Assembly (NCBI RefSeq): GCF_018918005.1
Contig: NZ_JAHLPR010000007.1
Coordinates: forward strand, 62,001 to 126,000
Reading direction: 5' to 3'
DNA from: Paenibacillus sp. MSJ-34
Lineage (GTDB): Bacteria > Bacillota > Bacilli > Paenibacillales > Paenibacillaceae
DNA: 64,000 nucleotides
Below the pieces are notes generated by a model. The model was not told the DNA's origin and searched no databases. It saw only the letters and a list, made by a program, of their open reading frames with translations. The position numbers and the translations under genes were made by a program. Of this stretch, positions 33,946 to 41,643 are shown piece by piece; the first letter of the stretch is position 1, and each line of letters starts with the position of its first letter.

Positions 33946-33949
33946 ATCA

Positions 33950-34885
33950 GTGGACAAACAATTAGGTTACCAAGTTCCGTCCGATTCCGTATCCATTCCC
34001 AATCCTTCGATTGCAAGCAAGAAGGAGGGCAAATGGAAAGAATTTATACGTGTGACGAAACCTGGGATACTCCGTTCTAATTTATTTGCGGCTTTTGCCG
34101 GGTATTGGGTAGCTTCGCAATGGGAAATTTATATTCCCACTTTACTATGGATGCTGCTCGGGACCGCTTTCGTATTAGCGTCTTCTTGCGCGTTCAATAA
34201 CGTTTACGATCGCGAGCTGGACGCCAAAATGGAACGAACCCGCACACGTGCGCTGCCGGCCGGGAGGCTGCAGCCGAAGACGGTGATTTGGTACGCAACG
34301 ATTCTTGGGGTGCTCGGATTAGCGATTTTATTTATTTTGGATCCTCTGGTGGGAGCGATCGGCGCCCTCGGCATGATTGGGTATGATGTCGTGTATACGA
34401 TGTGGTTAAAGCGCTCGTCGACGTGGAGCACTTCGATCGGTGCGATCGGCGGCGCGATGCCTCCGTTGATCGGTTATGTCGCCGCCGCGGGCGTGGTCGA
34501 TCAGGGAGCGTTGTTGGTGTACGCCATCATGTTTTTATGGCAGCCGCCTCATTTCTGGGCGCTCGGCATCCGCCGCTTGGAAGAATACCGTCAGGCCGGA
34601 TATCCTCTATTGCCTGTCGTCAAAGGAATCAAGCGCACCAAATATCAAATGATTCCTTACTTGGTACTGTTGATTGTCGCATCGGTTCTTTTATATGCAT
34701 TCGGATATGTAGGCGTTTTTTATTTGATCGTGGCTTTAATTACCGGAATCGCATGGCTATGGATTTCGCTTTCCGGATTTAAGGCGAAGGACGAAAATCT
34801 TTGGGCGAAGAAGACGTTCCTGTTCTCCATCAACTATTTAATGATTACATTTCTCGTAATGATCATCGACACGGTGCATAAATAA
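33950..34885 (+). CDS. ctaB: Protoheme IX farnesyltransferase (heme O synthase)
   Basis: 311 residues from GTG 33950, which has AGGAGG 9 bp upstream; the longer frame runs through the structured leader. CtaB adds a farnesyl chain to heme b, giving heme O for terminal oxidases and for CtaA. UbiA-family prenyltransferase with about 8-9 helices: first Asp-rich motif NNVYDRELDAKMERTRTRALPAG, and second motif region GYDVVYTMWLKRSSTWS, then WQPPHFWALGIRRLEEY with conserved His. Its partner CtaA is encoded at 50735, not adjacent. Confidence 0.95.
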   Translation: MDKQLGYQVPSDSVSIPNPSIASKKEGKWKEFIRVTKPGILRSNLFAAFAGYWVASQWEIYIPTLLWMLLGTAFVLASSCAFNNVYDRELDAKMERTRTRALPAGRLQPKTVIWYATILGVLGLAILFILDPLVGAIGALGMIGYDVVYTMWLKRSSTWSTSIGAIGGAMPPLIGYVAAAGVVDQGALLVYAIMFLWQPPHFWALGIRRLEEYRQAGYPLLPVVKGIKRTKYQMIPYLVLLIVASVLLYAFGYVGVFYLIVALITGIAWLWISLSGFKAKDENLWAKKTFLFSINYLMITFLVMIIDTVHK

Positions 34886-34899
34886 ATATGTTGCTACGT

Positions 34900-35247
34900 T
34901 TATAGCGGGGTCGGATCCGGGTATATGATATACTCCTCCAGCCCCGCTTTTTCTAATTGTTGAATGAGATATTCGTCCGGAGTTCCTTCCACGCCCGCAT
35001 AGCCGCGCCGCGTGTATATATGTTCCGCATCCGGATAAGTGTCGCGCAGAATGGCTCTTATTTTTTTGCCCGACGCATCGTTATCCATAAACAAATAAAC
35101 GGCGGAATCGCCGATTTTCTTTTTCAACGATTCGATCCGCTCTGTGCTTAACGTCCCGTAAGTGCATAATATGGCGATTTCGGAAGAGAGCAGCTTCTGC
35201 AATCTGTTGCGGTCGTTTTTTCCTTCGACGACAATGACGATCGACAT
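34900..35247 (-). CDS. yusF: Toprim domain protein (YusF-like)
   Basis: 115 residues, almost wholly a Toprim domain: IVVEGKND with the catalytic Glu, and LFMDNDASGKK with the DxD pair. Single-domain Toprim proteins of this type (YusF in B. subtilis, related to RNase M5) are conserved in Bacilli; a nuclease or nucleotidyl role is likely but untested. ATG 35247 has AAGGAG 8 bp upstream. The longer frame to 35577 crosses a terminator and is spurious. Confidence 0.85.
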   Translation of the reverse strand: MSIVIVVEGKNDRNRLQKLLSSEIAILCTYGTLSTERIESLKKKIGDSAVYLFMDNDASGKKIRAILRDTYPDAEHIYTRRGYAGVEGTPDEYLIQQLEKAGLEEYIIYPDPTPL

Positions 35248-35317
35248 CGGTTTCACTCCTTGTTCTATTCCCCGGGAAATGGCCGAAATGTTGCATCTTC
35301 GGTAGCGATTATACATG

Positions 35318-35349
35318 AAAAAAAGCGGCTTGCCAAACGGGCAAACCGC
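35318..35349 (-). terminator. Terminator of the YjcZ-like gene
   Basis: On the - strand GCGGTTTGCCC / GGCAAGCCGC stem with a short loop, followed by seven T (the A run at 35318-35324 on the + strand). Confidence 0.85.
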
Positions 35350-35366
35350 GAGCGGACGAAACAAAA

Positions 35367-35600
35367 TTAATATAAACGCGCTCTGGATATAATGACGAGC
35401 AAAATAAACAGGACAAGAATCACGCCGACCGATGTAAAGCCGCCGCAACCGAAGGACGGTCCTATGGCTGCAGGCGAAACGATTGGCGGCGGACAGTATG
35501 GAGCCGGCGAAACGGCTGCCGGCGAAACGGCCGTCGGCGCATAAGGGGTGGCATAACTCGGGCCATGGCATCCGCAATCTTTTTTATATTCCACTTTCAA
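35367..35600 (-). CDS. YjcZ-family sporulation-type membrane peptide
   Basis: 77 residues. The C-terminal GFTSVGVILVLFILLVIISRARLY is the YjcZ-type helix of short Bacillales sporulation proteins. It is preceded by a Pro/Ala-rich repeat region with recurring (A)VSPA units and a Cys-rich N-terminus (CGCHGPSY). TTG 35600 with GAGGAGG upstream (GTG 35594 is an alternative). A sigma-K-like promoter lies 38 bp upstream, which supports a spore role. Confidence 0.75.
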   Translation of the reverse strand: MKVEYKKDCGCHGPSYATPYAPTAVSPAAVSPAPYCPPPIVSPAAIGPSFGCGGFTSVGVILVLFILLVIISRARLY

Positions 35601-35637
35601 GAAACCTCCTCATAGTTATTTGTGCTAGGTCACAATG

Positions 35638-35664
35638 CATACTATGTGGTAGGCAAGTACAGGT
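35638..35664 (-). promoter_or_regulatory. Sigma-K-like promoter of the YjcZ-like gene
   Basis: On the - strand a -35 AC (35664-35663), 16-bp spacer and CATAGTATG (35646-35638), one mismatch from CATANNNTA. Confidence 0.4.
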
Positions 35665-35722
35665 ATTGTGCGCATACCTATGTCCCAGAAAATAGGTCAA
35701 TGGACCATTCCGTAGAAGAACG

Positions 35723-36919
35723 TCAAGAATGAACCGGATTGCCGTTTTTATTGCCGGGGACGAAAGCGGTCGTGCGCGAAGCGGGCTGGCCCGGCAAAAA
35801 GCAAAGGCCGAGCATCAGGACGATAAAGGCGATATAATAAGACGAGACGAAGTCGCGCAACTGTCCCGCCAGCATCGGACCGAGGAACGATCCGACGGAC
35901 ATGGCGATCGCAAGCCCGGAGAACATGCGTCCGTACCGCGTTCCGCCGCTTAGTTCGATCAACAGTGTCGACAGAGCGGGGAATACGATTCCTTTGGCCA
36001 TGCCGATGACGAGCAAAATGGCGGTTAGCGGGATCGGCCACCCCACGGCGATGGTGAAAAAGCAAATGGCAAGGGCCAAGCACCCGAACCATGTGCGGAA
36101 ATAGGACGAATACCGGTTGAGAAACAAAAGGCTTAGCGTCACCAAAGCGCCGAAGCTGACGATGGAGAATAAAATTCCCGTCGTCATAATGGATTCAAGC
36201 GCGATTTGCATTAAAGGAAGCTCGAAAAACAAGATGCCTTGCGAGCATGAAATCGCAATCGGCAACAGGAAAAAACGCCAAGGGATCTTCGTCACATTCT
36301 GTTCGGCGATCGCCGCCCCGCCCGCCGGCATAGCTGTCTCCTCCGCATTAGTTGTAGAAGAAGGGGCCGGAGAGGGCGAATCATGTATGAAAAAAACGGC
36401 CAGCAAGGCGATGCCGATCAAAACGTATCCGAGCGCCGTAAAAGCGTGGAAAAAGCCGATTTTGGCGACCAAGTACGCGCCCGCCGCGGGCGAAACGACG
36501 GAAGCGAGCGTATGAACCAGGCCGTTGCCCGCCATCAGCTTGCCTTGATGGATATGATCCTTGGCCAGCCGCGCCAGCAGCGCCAAACAAGCCGGAGACA
36601 AGAAGGCCAGCACAAATCCGCTTACGGATCGGAGGGCGAGCAGCTGCCACGGATTCGTCGCCATCCCCTGCAGCAGCATGATCACACCGGCGCCGGCCAA
36701 GCTCAACACGATGAAAATCCGGCTGCCGTAGCGGTCGACGCTGAAGCCGGCGATAATGTTGCCGGGCAAATGGGTAAATGAATAGATGCCCATCATTAAC
36801 CCGATAAACGACGGCGCGGCGCCCAAAGAAATGGCGAAGGGCGTTAATATCGGGTATTGCGCATGCAAGTCGAAAAAAGCGATAAACAGAAATAAATACA
36901 GCCAAACGGCGGTTTTCAA
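35723..36919 (-). CDS. Major facilitator superfamily transporter
   Basis: 398 residues, 12 predicted helices in two halves with a polar central loop rich in Pro, Ser and Ala (about residues 183-210). Motif-A-like loop GFSVDRYGSRIFIVLS between helices 2 and 3 marks the MFS fold of drug/sugar exporters. Substrate unknown. TTG 36919 with GGGGGGAG 5 bp upstream. Monocistronic by position. Confidence 0.88.
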   Translation of the reverse strand: MKTAVWLYLFLFIAFFDLHAQYPILTPFAISLGAAPSFIGLMMGIYSFTHLPGNIIAGFSVDRYGSRIFIVLSLAGAGVIMLLQGMATNPWQLLALRSVSGFVLAFLSPACLALLARLAKDHIHQGKLMAGNGLVHTLASVVSPAAGAYLVAKIGFFHAFTALGYVLIGIALLAVFFIHDSPSPAPSSTTNAEETAMPAGGAAIAEQNVTKIPWRFFLLPIAISCSQGILFFELPLMQIALESIMTTGILFSIVSFGALVTLSLLFLNRYSSYFRTWFGCLALAICFFTIAVGWPIPLTAILLVIGMAKGIVFPALSTLLIELSGGTRYGRMFSGLAIAMSVGSFLGPMLAGQLRDFVSSYYIAFIVLMLGLCFLPGQPASRTTAFVPGNKNGNPVHS

Positions 36920-37062
36920 TGAAGCTCCCCCCTCATCGTTGCGCGAAGCCGTACGTTCGTCGAATAGCTGCGCATGCTATACTTGTACGTCTTATGGGAC
37001 GAAGTTATTCCTTTTTCCGGTAAAGGTTTCTTTTATGCGAAGCGGCGCAGTCTAAAGTAACA

Positions 37063-37092
37063 TTTACGTAGAAACTGGGAATCATGTATAAT
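37063..37092 (+). promoter_or_regulatory. Promoter of the membrane protein/transglutaminase operon
   Basis: TTTACG (37063-37068), 18-bp spacer, TATAAT (37087-37092), 32 bp before the TTG start. Confidence 0.6.
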
Positions 37093-37124
37093 CAATAGAT
37101 GGAATAGGAAGGAGTTGAATTGGT

Positions 37125-37553
37125 TTGAATACGGAAGCCGTTTTGCAGTTTTTGCAAGAAAACTGGCTCATTATCGCCATAGCTGTCGTCGTGCTGTTCC
37201 TGATCGTCAGCTTTGTGAAGACCGTCTTGAAATGGGTGCTTGTGATCGGCATTATCGTCGGCATCGCCATTTACGGGGGATATACGATCAACGATATTTC
37301 GAAAGTCGTCTCCACCGTTACGGACGTCGATAAGTTGAAGGACGAGGCGATGAAGCTGATGGCATCGGAAGCGAAGGATGCCAAATATACGATGAACGAA
37401 GACGGGACCTTTACGGTAGAAACGCCGTCGAAGTTAGTATTGACGGGTAAACCCGGTGCCGATAAGGTGGACGTTACGTTCCGCGGCATTTCGCTCGGCG
37501 AATGGAGCGTTAGCGGAGCCGTCAAGACGTTAATCGACGGAGCGGGCAAGTAA
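37125..37553 (+). CDS. Hypothetical membrane-anchored protein
   Basis: 142 residues from TTG with AAGGAG upstream. Two adjacent hydrophobic segments near the N-terminus (WLIIAIAVVVLFLIVSFV and LKWVLVIGIIVGIAIYGGYT) are followed by a soluble tail with DVDKLKDEAMKLMASEAKDAKYTMNEDGTFTVE. Not recognised. The transglutaminase gene starts one base after its stop, so they work together or are at least cotranslated. Confidence 0.7.
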   Translation: MNTEAVLQFLQENWLIIAIAVVVLFLIVSFVKTVLKWVLVIGIIVGIAIYGGYTINDISKVVSTVTDVDKLKDEAMKLMASEAKDAKYTMNEDGTFTVETPSKLVLTGKPGADKVDVTFRGISLGEWSVSGAVKTLIDGAGK

Positions 37554-37554
37554 C

Positions 37555-38703
37555 ATGTTTGCCGATCTTAATATTGTCTCCGCGATTTTGATCTTGATCG
37601 TCATCGTATCGTGTTTGTATGGAATGTTTCGAGGTGCGTCGGGTTCTGCGAGGCATCTTTTTTTCTTTATCGTGTCCGGAGCGAGCGCGTTAATCAGCAT
37701 TGCGCTTGCCGCATACCTCGCTCGCTCGTTGTCGCCGCTCGCGCAGCGCTGGTTGACGGCGCGGGAGATCGTTGTCCCGGATCGCGCGCTGCGGGTGTGG
37801 GAGCAATTTTATTACACGCTTGTGACCGCGCTGCGCGATTTTTCTTTGCTTCGATTTGCCGTTATCTTCATCCTTCTCTATCTTCTCATTCGCATGATTC
37901 TCGATATGTTCGGCAATTGGGGAGCGCATCGCTTCTCGCCTGAGCCGACGGCGGACGCCGCGCAGCGGGCAGGATTGTTTAGCCGCGTCATTGGGGCGTT
38001 GATCGGAACGGTGATCGGTGCGGGGCGGTCGATCATGGCGATCGCTCTATTATTCGTTGTCGTCTCGTTATACCCGCAATTATGGATCAGCGATTATATT
38101 AAAGAGTCGTCCGTATATAGCCGGGGGGCGGCGCTCGTTGTCGAACCGCTGACGGGCCGTTGGATGAAGGAGCAGCTGCCCGTTCTGACGAAAGCGGCGG
38201 AACAGGAATTTCAGGCGGTGCTGCAGCGTAAATATGAGGTAATCGATCATGCGATACCGGACGATATCGCCCTGGCCGCGGGCAGCGTGACCGACGGCGC
38301 GAAGAGCGACGAGCAGAAGGCGCGACGGCTCTACGATTGGGTCGGTACGCGCATTCGCTATGATTGGGATAAAGTGCGAGCGTACGAGGAGCGCGGCGAG
38401 TGGAAGGAGCAGACGCCGCAGCATACGTTTGATTCGCGGGAAGGCGTTTGTATCGATTATGCAAGATTATACGCCGTCATGGCCCGTTCGGTCGGGCTGC
38501 AAGTGAAAGTCGTGACCGGCTTGGGATACGACGGCAATGGCGGGTTCGGGGCGCATGCCTGGAACGAAGTGTATTTATCCGAACGGAACGAATGGGTTCC
38601 GCTCGATCCGACATGGGCCGGCGCAGGCGATTGGTTCGACCCGCCCGGATTTTACGACACGCATCGCAAAGATGCATATTACTCTACTTTAGACTCGGCC
38701 TAA
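37555..38703 (+). CDS. Membrane protein with C-terminal transglutaminase-like domain
   Basis: 382 residues. The first ~190 have four to five helices and resemble CvpA-type membrane proteins. The C-terminal ~150 form a transglutaminase-like core with the catalytic triad in order: Cys in REGVCIDYARLYAVMAR, His in GAHAWNEVYL, and Asp in WVPLDPTW. Such enzymes act as peptidases or amidases outside the membrane. Starts 1 bp after the previous stop. No ribosome site beyond that provided by the upstream gene end. Confidence 0.85.
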   Translation: MFADLNIVSAILILIVIVSCLYGMFRGASGSARHLFFFIVSGASALISIALAAYLARSLSPLAQRWLTAREIVVPDRALRVWEQFYYTLVTALRDFSLLRFAVIFILLYLLIRMILDMFGNWGAHRFSPEPTADAAQRAGLFSRVIGALIGTVIGAGRSIMAIALLFVVVSLYPQLWISDYIKESSVYSRGAALVVEPLTGRWMKEQLPVLTKAAEQEFQAVLQRKYEVIDHAIPDDIALAAGSVTDGAKSDEQKARRLYDWVGTRIRYDWDKVRAYEERGEWKEQTPQHTFDSREGVCIDYARLYAVMARSVGLQVKVVTGLGYDGNGGFGAHAWNEVYLSERNEWVPLDPTWAGAGDWFDPPGFYDTHRKDAYYSTLDSA

Positions 38704-39057
38704 ATTATGATAAACTAGTAGAAAGATAGATAGAAGGAGCGGGTTAGGCCGCTTTCACTTGGATCATTACCGGGTGAATCCCATCCGGGTAATAGCGCCG
38801 CATCGGGATTTTTCAGGCTCGCAATCCATTTTTAACGGATCTGGAGGACCTTAAAGCGGCAAAAAACGGCCTTTTCGAATTCTAACGGAAGCCAGCGCGC
38901 TTATTTGTTGTTTTTCTAGCAGGAAATGAGTGAATGACCGCAAATAAGGTCCACCACTTCCGTTACATTTTGAAACGTCTCGATTTTGCGCAAATAGCGT
39001 CCGCTAGTTCCGTTAGCCGTCTAATATTATTTTTAAGCGAGGAAGGATTTATGTAAG
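38704..39057. other. Intergenic region with TTCCGTTA/TAACGGAA words
   Basis: 354 bp without a gene. TAACGGAA or TTCCGTTA occurs near 38882, 38963 and 39018, in both orientations, and a hairpin-like ATTACCGGG..CCGGGTAAT lies at 38765-38793. This resembles the other non-coding repeat regions of the window. The pbp ribosome site AGGAAGGA is at its end. Confidence 0.5.
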
Positions 39058-41469
39058 ATGACCAACCATTCGATGGATGATCAGCAAAAACGGGAAATCA
39101 TTAACCGCCGCAATTTTTCGTTTCGTTTAAATTTATTCTTTTTCGCCACATTCGTCATTTTCTCGGTGCTCATTGTAAGGCTCGCCATATTGCAATTTGT
39201 CGAAGGTCCCGGTTTCCGGGAAATGGAGGCAAGAATCGGGACGAAGGATGTCAAAATCCCGCCAATCCGCGGTTCGATACTGGACGCCAACGGCGAGAGA
39301 ATCGCCTATTCGACGTCTACGCAAACATTATATTTTTCAATCAATATGGATAAAGACTTTAGTAAGAAGGAGAATCAGCCTGAGGCGATTGCACTTGCTT
39401 ATCGTCTTAAGGAAGTATTTGATAAGTATGGCAACATCAACGGATCGAAAATGACTGTGGACGATATCGTCAAGCAGATGGATTTGGACGCAAGGCTCAA
39501 TTACGGGTATGTTCCGCGCCGCATCAAATCGGGCCTAAGCAATGAAGAAATCGCTTATTTTATGCAACATAAAGCCGATTTTCCCGGCATCGATATCGTC
39601 GAGGATAGCGTTCGAAATTACGATTCGGATACGGTGGCCGTTCAATTGGTCGGTTACTTGAAAAAATTCAACGCGGCCAGCAATCCGGACGGGGGATTGA
39701 AAAAATACCAGGATATCGACAATAGCGAACTGCCGGCGGAAGAACAGTATATTTCGACGGAGGACGTCGGGTATGACGGTTTGGAATTTATGTTTCAGGA
39801 CGAACTGCGCGGCAAGAACGGGTTAAAGACGTTCCCAGTCAACGGCCTCGGCAATATCGTCGGCCCGATGGAGCTGACGAAGCCGGTGAAAGGCAACGAC
39901 ATCTGGACGACGATCGACAAAAACGTGCAGTTGAAAACGGAACAAGCGATCATGGATCAGATCAAATATTTGACGTCTGTTTCGCCTAGTTCCCCCGATT
40001 ACGCTCCGAATGTAAAAGCAGGCTATGCCGTGGCGATGGAAGTGAAAACGGGCAGAGTGGTAGCCATGGCCAGCATGCCGGATTACGATCCGAACATATG
40101 GCAGGGCGGCAGCATTAGCTCCGAAGATTATAGCAATATCGAAACGAGAATGGGCAACGGTACGATTCGCGAAGTGTATCAGAAATACGCAACGAGAGAA
40201 GAGCAAAATAAGCATCCTTCCTCTCTCGTTCCGCTCGGTTCGGTCATTAAGCCGTTGACCGTTCTTATCGGATTGCAGGAGAAGTTGATTTCACCGGGAA
40301 CTAAATATACAGATAGAGGCTCGTTTACGATTGGGAAGAAAGGACATGAACGTAAAATTCATAATGCTTCGGGCCGAGCGCTAGGAGTGCTCACTCCTAT
40401 TACTGCGATTCAAAAATCTTCCAACGCCTTTATGATGGAAAAGATCGGGAATCCGTTATACATGAGGGATGGTAGAAAAGGAGTCGACTTATGGGATCAG
40501 TATATGGAACAGTTTGGTCTAGGGGTTTCAACGGATAGTGGGCTGCGAGGAGAGCAATCGGGAACAAAAGAATATTTCAATGATGCAGAAAAATCTAGTC
40601 CCCAGTCAGCGCTCGTCTATGCTTCCTTCGGCCAGCAAGGGAGATATACGACGCTGCAGTTGGCCCAGTATACGACGATGCTCGCCAACCGCGGCAAACG
40701 GCTGAAGCCGCAATTTGTCAGCAAAGTGACCGATGTCGACGGCAATATTGTGAAAGAATTTCAACCGGAAGTGCTTGGCGAAGTGGACTATAAAGACCAA
40801 TATTGGGACATCATCCATAAAGGGATGCGAAGCAGCGTGCAAGGCTTCGAAGGCTTCCCGTACGAATATGCCCGTAAATCGGGAACGTCGCAGCAATCCG
40901 TAGGCGGCGGGAAAATTATCGACAACGCCGTATTTATCGGCTTTGCGCCTGCGGACGATCCGGTGCTCGCCGTCGCGGTCGTCGTGCCGGAAGGCGGATA
41001 CGGCGGTCGCGGCGCCGCGCCGATTGCGCGTAAAATTTTCGACGCTTACGACGAGGCGGTCGGGCTGCGCGGCGTGCCGCGCAAGCCTGTGACGGACCAA
41101 ACAGCGCCGCCCGACGACGATGCGGCGGGCACGCAATCCGGCGAGCAGTCGGCAACGAATCAACAGTCGTCGAATCGACAAACGTCCAATCAAGCGGCAA
41201 ACCGGCAAGCGACGAACAAACAAACGACGAACCAATCGTCAAATCAACAATCGACGAATCCGGATACGCAGGGGAATTCCGGCACATCCGCGCCAAACGG
41301 CGGCAATCAGACGGATGGGCAAAGCGGCACGAATCCCGGCCAATCCCAGCAGCAGGAGGGCGGCACGGGTGAGCGGCGCACGAATGAAGGAGAAACTTCT
41401 ACGCCGCCTCCCAACAACGATCCGCCACCGGATACGGAGCAGCAATCGGAAACGCCTACGGACGGTTAA
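39058..41469 (+). CDS. Class B penicillin-binding protein (PBP2 type), with low-complexity tail
   Basis: 803 residues. N-terminal cytoplasmic tail and one membrane helix (RLNLFFFATFVIFSVLIVRLAIL), dimerisation domain, then transpeptidase: catalytic S395-V-I-K398 (LGSVIK), S454-S-N456, and K607-S-G (KSG instead of the usual KTG). It crosslinks peptidoglycan. About 115 C-terminal residues are rich in Gln, Asn, Thr, Ser and Pro without fold, absent from the paralogue next door. A stretch at about 40290-40610, covering the SxN motif, has clearly lower GC (about 44 percent) than its flanks, a possible recombination mosaic. Confidence 0.93.
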   Translation: MTNHSMDDQQKREIINRRNFSFRLNLFFFATFVIFSVLIVRLAILQFVEGPGFREMEARIGTKDVKIPPIRGSILDANGERIAYSTSTQTLYFSINMDKDFSKKENQPEAIALAYRLKEVFDKYGNINGSKMTVDDIVKQMDLDARLNYGYVPRRIKSGLSNEEIAYFMQHKADFPGIDIVEDSVRNYDSDTVAVQLVGYLKKFNAASNPDGGLKKYQDIDNSELPAEEQYISTEDVGYDGLEFMFQDELRGKNGLKTFPVNGLGNIVGPMELTKPVKGNDIWTTIDKNVQLKTEQAIMDQIKYLTSVSPSSPDYAPNVKAGYAVAMEVKTGRVVAMASMPDYDPNIWQGGSISSEDYSNIETRMGNGTIREVYQKYATREEQNKHPSSLVPLGSVIKPLTVLIGLQEKLISPGTKYTDRGSFTIGKKGHERKIHNASGRALGVLTPITAIQKSSNAFMMEKIGNPLYMRDGRKGVDLWDQYMEQFGLGVSTDSGLRGEQSGTKEYFNDAEKSSPQSALVYASFGQQGRYTTLQLAQYTTMLANRGKRLKPQFVSKVTDVDGNIVKEFQPEVLGEVDYKDQYWDIIHKGMRSSVQGFEGFPYEYARKSGTSQQSVGGGKIIDNAVFIGFAPADDPVLAVAVVVPEGGYGGRGAAPIARKIFDAYDEAVGLRGVPRKPVTDQTAPPDDDAAGTQSGEQSATNQQSSNRQTSNQAANRQATNKQTTNQSSNQQSTNPDTQGNSGTSAPNGGNQTDGQSGTNPGQSQQQEGGTGERRTNEGETSTPPPNNDPPPDTEQQSETPTDG

Positions 41470-41479
41470 CGACCATCAG

Positions 41480-41526
41480 GATCGCCTTATGCTTGAGCAT
41501 CACGCCAAGCGGGGCGGTCTTTTTTG
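41480..41526 (+). terminator. Probable terminator of the first pbp gene
   Basis: GATCGCC (41480-41486) pairs with GGCGGTC (41513-41519) around an inner ATGC/GCAT hairpin, followed by TTTTTT. Confidence 0.6.
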
Positions 41527-41558
41527 TCGTCTGAAGACCTCGAGCAAATCGTGACACG

Positions 41559-41587
41559 TTGTTTCAATCTTTCCATTCGCTTCTAAT
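41559..41587 (+). promoter_or_regulatory. Promoter of the second pbp gene
   Basis: TTGTTT (41559-41564), 17-bp spacer, TCTAAT (41582-41587); 56 bp before the start. Confidence 0.5.
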
Positions 41588-41643
41588 TTGCGCGGAATTG
41601 CGCACACTATACCGGAGATCGAGTTGGAAAGGAACGGCATGCG

